A DNA stretch of 41,851 bases, from contig NZ_BJDJ01000025.1 of NCBI RefSeq assembly GCF_005405085.1, forward strand, positions 1 to 41,851, written 5' to 3'. The DNA comes from Lactiplantibacillus daowaiensis. Its GTDB lineage: Bacteria; Bacillota; Bacilli; Lactobacillales; Lactobacillaceae. Every line of letters begins with the position of its first letter. Position 1 is the first letter of the stretch. Of the stretch, positions 34,864 through 41,851 are shown piece after piece. Under the pieces are notes generated by a model that was given only the letters and a program-made list of their open reading frames with translations, was not told the origin of the DNA and did no database searches. The position numbers and the translations under genes are program-made.

Positions 34864-35785
34864 CTTGTTCAAACTCCCCCGCTGCGACGCGGTCCAAATC
34901 TTGACGAACTTGGGCGGCGATTACAGCATATTCTTTTTGTTCTTCATCAGATAACACGACATCAGCCAAGCGTTTAATGCCATTGGCACTAATTAGCACT
35001 GGTGACGCTAACCCAACTTGTTGGCCATCAGCGCCCGTTTGCACATTGGTAACGGTGCCAATGAACGGCTGGTGCTGATAAAATGCACTTAGAACTTGTA
35101 CTAATGCTAACACACTCAAGGTTTGATTGGTAACAATTGCGGGGTCATCGACCTTATCTTGGTCGGCAGCCATTGCTTCAGCCCCAAAACTGGTATCTTG
35201 GTTAGCCACATAAGTCAGTACCGGTGCCGGACCGATATATGACCGGCTCCATGAAATTAAATGGGCTTGTGCGGTTCCAACAACAAACGCATGCACATCA
35301 TGCGTACCGACATTCAGCTGATTCTGCAATAATTGCTCCAATAAGCGGCTTTGTGGTAAGGTCCCGAGTCCTAAGACCCGTTGATGGTCAATACCGCTGA
35401 AACGTGCTGCTAGCACGCTTAAAACAGCATCATTGCTGCCAGTCAGTAATAACTTACCATTGAAGCCAGCCGCCATCGCGGCATTTACAAATTGACGGAA
35501 TAATGGCAATGTTGCCCGTAAGTCGGCTTCAGCATCCCCGTCCGCAGCCAGCGGCACGAGGTTGCCAATAATTAAACTATCGGCTTGCGAATAATCTGGT
35601 TTAGCTTTAGCGAGTAATGAGAATTGGCGACAGGCGGTGCTAGCGGTAATTAAGGATTGATACCGTGGTGTTTCATCAGCATCGGTCGCGACGATCAAGG
35701 TCAATGGCAAGTCTTTTGCCATGGCGATTAAAATGAGTTGTTGTACGAATTCGAATAATCCACGAATAATAACTGTATTGTTCAT
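34850..35785 (-). CDS. Lactate/malate dehydrogenase-like protein lacking catalytic residues
   Basis: A 311-residue protein that aligns with L-lactate dehydrogenases along most of its length: GFNGKLLLTGSNDAVLSVLA (108-127) corresponds to the FNGIFLVATNPVDVL region, RFSGIDHQRVLGLGT (128-142) to the FSGLPHERVIGSGT region, and DVHAFVVG (163-170) to NVHAYIIG. Key residues are missing. The NAD glycine loop is RGLFEFV (8-14) rather than GxGxxG. The mobile active-site loop with its Arg is absent (around 75-90). The GEHGD catalytic His segment reads GTAQA (170-174), so the proton-acceptor His is lost. The catalytic Asp is also replaced, though R147 may be kept. Probably a non-catalytic or regulatory paralogue. 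It lies just after the pdh operon. GGGAGGG precedes the ATG. Confidence 0.78.
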   Translation of the reverse strand: MNNTVIIRGLFEFVQQLILIAMAKDLPLTLIVATDADETPRYQSLITASTACRQFSLLAKAKPDYSQADSLIIGNLVPLAADGDAEADLRATLPLFRQFVNAAMAAGFNGKLLLTGSNDAVLSVLAARFSGIDHQRVLGLGTLPQSRLLEQLLQNQLNVGTHDVHAFVVGTAQAHLISWSRSYIGPAPVLTYVANQDTSFGAEAMAADQDKVDDPAIVTNQTLSVLALVQVLSAFYQHQPFIGTVTNVQTGADGQQVGLASPVLISANGIKRLADVVLSDEEQKEYAVIAAQVRQDLDRVAAGEFEQDDDQ

Positions 35786-35922
35786 GAAATCCCTCCCAAC
35801 CTTCGCTAATTATTGTACCTAAGCTGTCAAGGATTTCAAGTAAATGTTAAGAAAAAGCTTAAGCTTTTGTAACATAAGCGCCAGTTCACGGTCGATTGCG
35901 GAATTCTTAAGTTTGGTTAAAA

Positions 35923-35962
35923 CAAAAAAAGTTTGTGCCGCATGATCGACACAAACTTTTTT
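35923..35962 (-). terminator. Terminator after pdhD
   Basis: On the minus strand AAAAAAGTTTGTG and CACAAACTTTTTTT arms around a 14-base GATC-containing loop, then a T run. It closes the pdhABCD operon. Confidence 0.9.
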
Positions 35963-35995
35963 CATTCTAACCTAGACCTATTCCAATGAAACTTG

Positions 35996-37408
35996 TTAAA
36001 TATGCGTTGGGTAACCCATGGCTGCATCCGCGGCTTCTTGGACAACTTCGCCCAAGGTTGGATGTGGATGGATGGTCAAGGCCAAATCTTCAGCATTAAG
36101 GCCACCATTAACGGCAACACTTAATTCAGAAATCAAGTCACTCGCACCTGGACCAGCAATTTGGGCACCAACAACAGTGCCTTCATCCTTAGTTGTCACT
36201 AAACGGAAGAATCCGTCCATTGAATTTAAGGAAATCGCCCGGCCATTTCCAGCAAATGGGAACTTCGAAGCCGTCACTTTTAAGCCAGCCTTTTCAGCTT
36301 CAGCTTTCGTCATGCCGACCGTTGCCAACTCAGGATCAGTGAAGCAAACTGCTGGTACCGAAACATAGTCGTTAGCGGTCTTCTTGCCACTGATAGCGCC
36401 AGCTGCCACTTTGCCTTCAGCGAATGCTTTATGCGCCAATGCAGGCCCAGCCACAATATCACCAATGGCAAAGATATCTTCAGCAGCCGTGCGTCCTTGC
36501 GCGTCGACTTCGATCAAGCCACGGTCAGTCAATTTAACATCGGTGTATTCCAAGCCCATGTCATCCGTATTAGGACGGCGACCAACCGTAACCATGACAT
36601 AATCAGCATGGATTTCTTGTTCCTTACCATCAACTTCATAAGTTACAGTCACACCGTTATCATCTTGTTCCGAGTTTTTAGCCATGGCGTTAGTCACCAC
36701 ATCGACACCTTTAGCTTTGAAGTTCTTCAGTACTAATTGCACCATGTCTTTTTCAAAGTTCGGTAAGATTTGTGGTGTACCTTCTAAGATTGTGACGTGA
36801 GCACCTAAGTTCGCATAGGCACCGGCTAATTCAGAACCGATATAGCCCCCACCGATCACAACTAATTCTTTTGGTACTTCTGGTAAGTTCAACCCACCAG
36901 TTGAGTCAACGACCCGACCATTAAACTTAAAACCAGGAATTTCAACTGGCCGTGAACCGGTCGCCAAAATTAAATGTTCAAATTTATACGTTTGACCAGT
37001 ATGATCACCATTCATCACCCGCAACGTGTGGTTATCATGCATGTAAGCTTCGCCAGTAACAACTTCCACTTTATGCTTCTTTAATAACATGGCAACCCCA
37101 CCAGTTAACCGGTCGACCACTTGATGATCCTTCCAGTCTTGGGTAACTTTAAAATCTAGCACTGGGTCTTGAATGTTCTTAATGCCAAAGATTTTACTGT
37201 CTTTAGCTTCTTGTAACCGATGACCGGCGCTAATTAAAGCTTTTGATGGAATACAGCCGACATTTAAGCAGACCCCACCAATATGTTCTTTTTCAACGAT
37301 CATGACTTTTTGACCGAGTTCTGCGGCCCGAATTGCAGCCACGTAACCACCAGGGCCCGCGCCGACGATAATTGTATCGCGTTCTTCAGCAAAATCTCCT
37401 ACAACCAT
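35996..37408 (-). CDS. pdhD: Dihydrolipoyl dehydrogenase (E3 of pyruvate dehydrogenase)
   Basis: FAD enzyme that reoxidises dihydrolipoamide on E2 with NAD. The 470-residue protein has the FAD-binding [11 protein letters not shown] (15-25), the redox-active disulfide in [13 protein letters not shown], the NAD-binding [14 protein letters not shown], the second FAD motif AIGDIVAG and the C-terminal dimer-interface [12 protein letters not shown] lies 5 bases before the ATG, 7 bases after the pdhC stop. Last gene of the operon. Confidence 0.97.
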   Translation of the reverse strand: MVVGDFAEERDTIIVGAGPGGYVAAIRAAELGQKVMIVEKEHIGGVCLNVGCIPSKALISAGHRLQEAKDSKIFGIKNIQDPVLDFKVTQDWKDHQVVDRLTGGVAMLLKKHKVEVVTGEAYMHDNHTLRVMNGDHTGQTYKFEHLILATGSRPVEIPGFKFNGRVVDSTGGLNLPEVPKELVVIGGGYIGSELAGAYANLGAHVTILEGTPQILPNFEKDMVQLVLKNFKAKGVDVVTNAMAKNSEQDDNGVTVTYEVDGKEQEIHADYVMVTVGRRPNTDDMGLEYTDVKLTDRGLIEVDAQGRTAAEDIFAIGDIVAGPALAHKAFAEGKVAAGAISGKKTANDYVSVPAVCFTDPELATVGMTKAEAEKAGLKVTASKFPFAGNGRAISLNSMDGFFRLVTTKDEGTVVGAQIAGPGASDLISELSVAVNGGLNAEDLALTIHPHPTLGEVVQEAADAAMGYPTHI

Positions 37409-37415
37409 TCTGACC

Positions 37416-38723
37416 TCATCCTTCCATCAACAATAATTCTGGATCATGTAACAAGGACTTCAATAAGTTCATTGCTTTTTGTGCTGTTGCGCCATCAATC
37501 AAACGATGATCAAAACTCAATGACAACTTTTGCATCTTGCCAACGACAATTTCGCCATCTTCATTGACGTATGGTTCTTTACCGATCCGACCAACACCTA
37601 AAATTGCAACTTCTGGTTGGTTGATAACTGGCGTAAACCAGCCACCACCGATTGAACCGATATTACTAATGGTAATTGAACCGCCGCTCATTTCGTTAGC
37701 CTTCAACTTGCCATCGTAAGCTTTTTGGGTGTTGTCAGTGATTTCCTTGGCAATTGCAAACAAGCCTTTACCTTCGGCATGCTTGATATTTGGTACTAGC
37801 AAGCCCCGATCAGTATCCGTTGCAACCCCAACATTATAGTAATGTTTGTAAACAATTTCTTTATTCGCATCGTCAATTGACGCATTGAATTCTGGGAATT
37901 GTTGCAACACGGCAACCATTGCCTTAACAAAGTATGGTAAGAAAGTTAAGTGAATATCGCGTTCAAGTGCAAGCGCCTTGTACTTCTTACGATGTGCCAT
38001 TAACGCACTCACTTCAACTTCATCAAATAAGGTAACATGTGGCGCCGTATGTTTACTATTAACCATCGCTTTTGAAATGGCCTTCCGAATTGGGGTCATC
38101 TTTTCGCGAGTTTCAAGTTCTGGCGTATCTGAAACGTAAGGTTTAACTGGTGCTGGAGCAGCTTCAACTGGCGCTGCTGTTTCAGCAGGTGCAGCCGGAG
38201 CGGCCGCTTGACTGCCAGTTGCCGTTGGTGCACCGGTATAGTTATCAATATCTTGCTTGGTAATTTGACCATGTGCCCCACTTGGGGTAACCAAACTAAT
38301 GTCGATATCTTTATCCCGAGCATATTGACGTACAGATGGCATGGCTAAGATCCGTTTGTTAGGATCAGCAGCCACGATTGGCGCATTGTCACTAGTAGCA
38401 GTTGGTGCTGCCGCAGGTGCAGCGGGCTTGTCAGCGGTTGCATTTTCAGCAGCTGGTTTTGCCGCTGGGGCAGCATTTTCGCCAGAACCATCATCGATGG
38501 TCACAATCACATCGCCAATTTTAGCGGTTTCGCCTTCTGGAATTAAAATTTCAATAATCTTACCATCAACAGGTGATGGTAATTCTTCAACGGATTTATC
38601 ATTTTGAATTTCAACTAATGAATCGTCTTCCTTGACTTCATCACCAGGTTTTACGAGCCATGATGCAATTTCGCCTTCTTCAAGACCTTCACCAAGCTCT
38701 GGTAACTTAAACTCGTAAGCCAT
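37416..38723 (-). CDS. pdhC: Dihydrolipoyllysine acetyltransferase (E2 of pyruvate dehydrogenase)
   Basis: Core of the complex; moves acetyl groups to CoA. Of 435 residues, one N-terminal lipoyl domain carries the lipoyl Lys at 43 (NDKSVE). A long Ala/Pro-rich linker follows, then the peripheral subunit-binding domain (around [17 protein letters not shown]), a second Ala/Pro linker and the catalytic domain with DHRLIDG at 405-411. AAAGGAAG lies 7 bases before the ATG at 38723; an in-frame ATG six codons upstream overlaps the RBS and is rejected. A GC-rich hairpin sits 20 bases upstream between pdhB and pdhC. Confidence 0.97.
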   Translation of the reverse strand: MAYEFKLPELGEGLEEGEIASWLVKPGDEVKEDDSLVEIQNDKSVEELPSPVDGKIIEILIPEGETAKIGDVIVTIDDGSGENAAPAAKPAAENATADKPAAPAAAPTATSDNAPIVAADPNKRILAMPSVRQYARDKDIDISLVTPSGAHGQITKQDIDNYTGAPTATGSQAAAPAAPAETAAPVEAAPAPVKPYVSDTPELETREKMTPIRKAISKAMVNSKHTAPHVTLFDEVEVSALMAHRKKYKALALERDIHLTFLPYFVKAMVAVLQQFPEFNASIDDANKEIVYKHYYNVGVATDTDRGLLVPNIKHAEGKGLFAIAKEITDNTQKAYDGKLKANEMSGGSITISNIGSIGGGWFTPVINQPEVAILGVGRIGKEPYVNEDGEIVVGKMQKLSLSFDHRLIDGATAQKAMNLLKSLLHDPELLLMEG

Positions 38724-38743
38724 TGGATAACTTCCTTTCATAG

Positions 38744-38759
38744 CAACCGCGCACGGTTG
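38744..38759 (-). promoter_or_regulatory. Intercistronic hairpin between pdhB and pdhC
   Basis: Minus strand CAACCG, TGCG, CGGTTG: perfect 6-bp stem, 4-base loop, in the 57-base gap and just ahead of the pdhC RBS. No T run follows. It may guide mRNA processing or set E1:E2 translation ratio. Confidence 0.5.
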
Positions 38760-38780
38760 TTTTTCAATGCCGCAAAATAA

Positions 38781-39758
38781 TTAGTAGTTTAAAATTTCGC
38801 GGGTCTTTGCTTCGATGTCGTCTTCAGCTGGGAGCCAATCGTCTTCGGCTAACCCAAATGGATAAATGGTATCTGGTGCTGAAACCCGACCAACTGGTGC
38901 GCTCAAGTATAAGGCACCCTTTTCAGCAATTAATGAAGCAACATTCGCTGCAATCCCAGCTTGCCGTTGGGCTTCTTGAATCGCAACCGCCCGACCAGTC
39001 TTTTCAACTGATTTGAGAATGGTGTCTTCATCAAGTGGTGATAAGGTCCGTAAGTCAACAACTTCAACTGAAAGGCCTTCTTTTTCAAGCTTTTCAGCCA
39101 CTTTAAGTGATTGGTTAACTTGCGCACTGTAAGCAAATAAGGAAATATCGGTCCCTTCGCGGACAACCGCTGCTTTATCTAACGGTACCGTATAAGCTTC
39201 ATCTGGAATATCCGCTTTCATTGACCGATAAAGTTTTAAGTTTTCAAGGAAGAAAACGGGGTCATTGTTACGAATCGATGAGATCAACAACCCTTTAGCA
39301 TCATATGGATTAGATGGGGTAACCACCCGTAAACCAGGGATTTGCGCTAAGTAACCTTCTAAGGAGTCGGCGTGCATTTCTGGGGTATGCGTCCCACCAC
39401 CATATGGTGACCGAATCGTAATTGGCATATGCCGTGTCCCACCAGTCCGGAAACGTTCCCGTGACATTTGACCAGCAATCGAATCTAAGGTTTCAAAAAT
39501 GAAGCCTAAAAATTGGATTTCAGGAATTGGGCGGAAGCCTTCTAGTGCTAACCCAATGGATAACCCGCCAATACCTGATTCAGCTAAAGGAGTATCGAAA
39601 ACACGGTCTTCGCCAAATTCAGCTTGGAGACCATCAGTGGCGCGGAAAACCCCACCGTTTTTACCAACGTCTTCACCGAAAAGTAAGGTCTTATCATCCG
39701 ACCCTAATTCTAATCGAAGTGCATCAGTAATCGCTTGAATATACGTTTTCTTTGACAT
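38781..39758 (-). CDS. pdhB: Pyruvate dehydrogenase E1 component, beta subunit
   Basis: With PdhA decarboxylates pyruvate and acetylates the lipoyl group. A 325-residue transketolase-type protein: [40 protein letters not shown] and the pyrimidine-binding and C-terminal domains ([15 protein letters not shown]). AAAGGAG lies about 10 bases before the ATG at 39758; the longer frame would overlap pdhA by 24 codons. The start follows the pdhA stop by one base, so the two E1 subunits are translationally coupled. Confidence 0.97.
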   Translation of the reverse strand: MSKKTYIQAITDALRLELGSDDKTLLFGEDVGKNGGVFRATDGLQAEFGEDRVFDTPLAESGIGGLSIGLALEGFRPIPEIQFLGFIFETLDSIAGQMSRERFRTGGTRHMPITIRSPYGGGTHTPEMHADSLEGYLAQIPGLRVVTPSNPYDAKGLLISSIRNNDPVFFLENLKLYRSMKADIPDEAYTVPLDKAAVVREGTDISLFAYSAQVNQSLKVAEKLEKEGLSVEVVDLRTLSPLDEDTILKSVEKTGRAVAIQEAQRQAGIAANVASLIAEKGALYLSAPVGRVSAPDTIYPFGLAEDDWLPAEDDIEAKTREILNY

Positions 39759-39759
39759 G

Positions 39760-40872
39760 TTACTTCGACTCCTTTGCTTGATATTCCGTAATTTGTTGTT
39801 GAATGTTTTGTGGTTGTTCTTCAAAAACATTTTCCAAAAATTCGGTCATTTTTTGTTTAGGCGCATCATCGGCTTGCTTAACCGCAGCTTTGATGTCGGC
39901 TTTCACTTGTTCCACGTATTCGTTTTCTAAGTCTTCTGACCAAACACCTTGTTCAGTCAAGTATTTGCGATAACGAATCAATGGATCATTGTCAAACCAA
40001 GGTTGTTCTTCATCTTTAGTCCGATAACGTTTAGGATCATCCCCAGCGTTCGTATGTGGACCAAATCGGTAAGTCAAGGTTTCGATCATGACTGGGCCGT
40101 TACCAGCAGCTGCATATTCACGCGCAGCTTTGGTGACTTCATGAACAGCTAAGAAGTCCATCCCATCAACTTGAACGCTTGGAATACCTGCTGCAACTGC
40201 TTTTTGTGCCAACGTCTTAGCTGCAGTTTGTTTGCGACGTGGTACTGAGATCGCATAACCATTATTTTGAACGATGAAGACTGCTGGTGCTTGGAAGGCA
40301 CCGGCAAAGTTCATACCTTCATAGAAGTCCCCTTGCGACGTCCCACCATCACCGGTGTAAGTGTACGCAACTTTATCTTCAGTACCGTTCTTCTTGATCC
40401 CTAAAGCGACCCCAGCGGCTTGAATGTATTGTGCGCCAATAATGATTTGTGGTGGCATTGCTTGCAAGTCTTCTGGATATTCATTACCTAAGACGTGTCC
40501 ACGTGACCAAAGGAAGGCTTTATAAACCGGTAACCCATGTTGAATCAACTGTGGGATATCTCGATAAGCTGGCATCAAGAAATCGGTTGACTTCATGGCT
40601 GAATTACTACCCATTTCACTGGCTTCTTGACCTTCTGTTGGGGCGTAGAACCCTAACCGACCTTGCCGGGTTAAGGCGTTAGAGCGTTGATGTAACGTCC
40701 GCTCCCAGATCATTAGTTTTAAGAAATCGACTAATTGATCATTTGAATATTTAGAGACAATTTCTGGTTTGACTACCTTAGCTTGACCATCAATAACTTG
40801 CACCGGTTTAAAATCGTTGCCAAGTGCATCCCGGATCGCACTAAAATCGACAATTGGTTGTTCGTTGTCCAT
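39760..40872 (-). CDS. pdhA: Pyruvate dehydrogenase E1 component, alpha subunit
   Basis: Thiamine-diphosphate-binding half of E1. The 370-residue protein has the TPP motif from [13 protein letters not shown] to the closing NN about 30 residues later, [16 protein letters not shown] at the N-terminal side and the phospholoop-like [17 protein letters not shown]. The frame begins three codons earlier at a GTG, but that codon touches the AAAGGG RBS, so the ATG at 40872 (11 bases from it) is chosen with some doubt. First gene of pdhABCD, under a promoter overlapped downstream by a cre site. Confidence 0.96.
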   Translation of the reverse strand: MDNEQPIVDFSAIRDALGNDFKPVQVIDGQAKVVKPEIVSKYSNDQLVDFLKLMIWERTLHQRSNALTRQGRLGFYAPTEGQEASEMGSNSAMKSTDFLMPAYRDIPQLIQHGLPVYKAFLWSRGHVLGNEYPEDLQAMPPQIIIGAQYIQAAGVALGIKKNGTEDKVAYTYTGDGGTSQGDFYEGMNFAGAFQAPAVFIVQNNGYAISVPRRKQTAAKTLAQKAVAAGIPSVQVDGMDFLAVHEVTKAAREYAAAGNGPVMIETLTYRFGPHTNAGDDPKRYRTKDEEQPWFDNDPLIRYRKYLTEQGVWSEDLENEYVEQVKADIKAAVKQADDAPKQKMTEFLENVFEEQPQNIQQQITEYQAKESK

Positions 40873-40925
40873 AAATGACACATCCCTTTCATGAACGTAC
40901 GGGCTAAAGGTGGCTTACCTTTGCT

Positions 40926-40939
40926 CGTAATCGTTTTCA
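40926..40939 (-). promoter_or_regulatory. Catabolite responsive element (cre) downstream of the pdhA -10
   Basis: Minus strand TGAAAACGATTACG matches the cre consensus TGWNANCGNTNWCA at every position but the last. It begins 13 bases after the -10, where CcpA binding would block initiation or elongation, so glucose repression of pdh is predicted. Confidence 0.65.
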
Positions 40940-40952
40940 TAATTACAAGTCT

Positions 40953-40981
40953 AATTTACCATTCACTTTCATTTTTTGCAA
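40953..40981 (-). promoter_or_regulatory. pdhABCD promoter
   Basis: Minus strand TTGCAA (40981-40976), 17-base spacer ending TGG, TAAATT (40958-40953). The TG extension compensates for the imperfect -10. The leader is about 75 bases. Confidence 0.75.
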
Positions 40982-41078
40982 GCCCTTTCAAATCGCGAAA
41001 TAACGGTTTTTTAGCTAAAATGATTGTGAACTTTTTCATTAACCAATTTAGCTCGCTTTCATGACTTTTTCGTGATTC

Positions 41079-41137
41079 TTGCTACTCTTTCATTTTTAGA
41101 TATGCTAAACTTATTTTAATGTGTGAACTGCTATGCT
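41079..41137 (+). promoter_or_regulatory. def promoter region, two candidates
   Basis: Candidate 1: TTGCTA (41079-41084), 16-base spacer, TATGCT (41101-41106). Candidate 2: extended -10 TGC-TATGCT (41129-41137) without a clear -35. Both face def; I cannot choose between them. Confidence 0.5.
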
Positions 41138-41174
41138 AGTTCCAATGACAGAATCATTTTGGAGGTAATTTGCG

Positions 41175-41735
41175 TTGATCAAGATGAAAGATATCATCCG
41201 TGAAGGTAACCATACATTGCGGGACGAAGCAAAACCCGTTAAGTTTCCATTAAGTGCTGAGGATCAAAAACTCGCTACTGATATGATGGAATATTTGGAA
41301 AACAGTCAAGACCCTGAGTTAGCCAAGCGTTATGGCTTACGGGCTGGTGTTGGTTTAGCCGCACCACAAGTTGACGTTTCCAAACAAATGGCTGCTGTCT
41401 TAGTACCTGGGGAAGATGAAAATGCGGCACCAGTCTTTAAAGACGTTATTATTAACCCAGTTATCGTTAGCCATTCCGTTCAACCTGGCGCCTTAACTGA
41501 AGGCGAAGGTTGCTTATCCGTTGACCGTGATATTCCTGGCTACGTGGTCCGCCACGATCGGATTACATTACGATATTACAATACTGCGGGTGAACAAAAG
41601 AAGATTCGGTTAAAGAATTACCCTGCTATCGTATGCCAACATGAAATTGATCATTTACATGGCATCTTGTTCTATGATCACATTGATATGGACAATCCAT
41701 TCAGTGCTGATGATGATTTAGTTTTGATTTCTTAA
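41175..41735 (+). CDS. def: Peptide deformylase
   Basis: Removes the formyl group from nascent protein N-termini. The 186-residue metalloenzyme has all three motifs: GVGLAAPQ (58-65), EGCLS (111-115) and QHEIDHLHG (155-163), with metal ligands C113, H156 and H160. Length and the insertions before motif II indicate the type II class of Gram-positive bacteria. The start is TTG at 41175: GGAGG lies 9 bases upstream, whereas the ATG three codons later would be 18 bases away. The terminator downstream looks interrupted by an insertion sequence, so transcripts may run into the element antisense to its transposase gene. Confidence 0.95.
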   Translation: MIKMKDIIREGNHTLRDEAKPVKFPLSAEDQKLATDMMEYLENSQDPELAKRYGLRAGVGLAAPQVDVSKQMAAVLVPGEDENAAPVFKDVIINPVIVSHSVQPGALTEGEGCLSVDRDIPGYVVRHDRITLRYYNTAGEQKKIRLKNYPAIVCQHEIDHLHGILFYDHIDMDNPFSADDDLVLIS

Positions 41736-41745
41736 GACTAGTTTT

Positions 41746-41774
41746 AAAAAGCCGGTCGATTGATAATTTCAATC
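41746..41774 (+). terminator. Remnant of the def terminator, cut by an IS element
   Basis: AAAAAGCCGGTCGATTGA (41746-41763), loop TAATT, then only TCAATC of the expected complementary arm. The missing part (expected GACCGGCTTTTT) is replaced by the IS end. Only a 6-bp stem remains, with no T run. Confidence 0.6.
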
Positions 41775-41851
41775 TGAAGTGAACCCACAAGTTTGGACAA
41801 CTAAATTAAGCTGCTAACTGATTGGCAAGTTCTCGGTATTGTACCGGTGAC
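41775..41851 (-). mobile_element. End of an IS3-family insertion sequence (partial)
   Basis: The sequence from TGAAGTGAACCC onward, including AAGTTTGGACA, resembles the terminal inverted repeat of IS150-group IS3 elements, which begin with TG. The end of a transposase frame runs out of the window immediately inside it. The other end, the target duplication and the full element lie outside the window. The exact IS name cannot be given. Confidence 0.75.
41806..41850 (-). CDS. IS3-family transposase, C-terminal end (partial)
   Basis: On the minus strand the last 14 codons read S-P-V-Q-Y-R-E-L-A-N-Q-L-A-A then TAA. The S/P-V-Q-Y-R motif is the usual C-terminal signature of IS3-family OrfB (DDE integrase core, rve) transposases, and it ends about 30 bases from the IS tip, as expected. 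The rest of the gene lies beyond the window, so its integrity is unknown. Confidence 0.75.
   Translation of the reverse strand, partial: SPVQYRELANQLAA

Larger units (their letters stand above)
40873..41174. other. Divergent control region between pdhA and def
   Basis: This roughly 300-base region holds no gene. It contains the pdhA promoter (40953-40981), a near-perfect cre site (40926-40939), a weaker cre-like sequence (41048-41061), and the def promoter candidates (41079-41137). Confidence 0.7.

Overview
The window looks like a chromosomal core region of a Lactobacillaceae bacterium, most probably the Lactiplantibacillus plantarum group. The evidence is the protein sequences (UvrC, EF-Tu, trigger factor, TypA and the Pdh subunits), the fused GlnPH transporter and strong AAAGGAGG-type ribosome sites. 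I recognised this from memory and could not run a search. Almost every gene is on the minus strand. Only a 58-codon gene (4511-4687), rpsT (19218-19472) and def (41175-41735) are on the plus strand. No rRNA, tRNA, CRISPR or prophage was seen.

Layout, left to right. 1-153: probable start of a leftward gene, then uvrC. 2052-4369: amino-acid ABC transporter (glnPH-glnQ) with its promoter, then a divergent small charged-protein gene. 4754-5255: degenerate HesB/IscA-fold gene. 5281-7985: four-gene unit of ABC ATPase, ABC-2 permease, LytTR regulator and DUF3021 membrane protein, preceded by a 21-bp-spaced direct repeat that is probably the LytTR site. 8064-9003: engB and a MazG-like gene. 9194-13492: clpX, tig and tuf, which look like separate units (terminators after tig and tuf, a hairpin after clpX). 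13609-17223: TPR protein, rnjB (RNase J2 type) and dapA. 17353-18564: MFS exporter. 18711-19472: divergent rpsO and rpsT. 19520-24149: late-competence set comEA-comEB-comEC with holA. 24208-26707: ylbG-rsmD-coaD-ylbL. 26718-31494: ftsW and pyc. 31708-33695: typA. 33757-35785: LDH-like pseudoenzyme, UPF0223 protein and inositol-monophosphatase family protein. 35923-40981: pdhABCD with a catabolite-control (cre) site. 41079-41735: def. 41775-41851: the end of an IS3-family element.

How it fits together: this is mainly housekeeping (DNA repair, proteolysis and folding, translation, RNA decay, lysine/cell-wall precursors, division, CoA synthesis). The gene order dapA-rnjB and ylbG-rsmD-coaD-ylbL/pyc/ftsW/typA resembles Bacillus. 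The central carbon part puts pyruvate carboxylase and pyruvate dehydrogenase in one neighbourhood, both drawing on pyruvate, with an inactive-looking lactate-dehydrogenase homologue beside the pdh operon. The accessory or regulatory parts most worth a second look are the LytTR-ABC unit, the LDH-like pseudoenzyme, the repeated rpsO leader, the divergent operator near glnPH, and the IS element that appears to have cut the def terminator in half. I did not find an unmistakable undescribed system; these are the best candidates.
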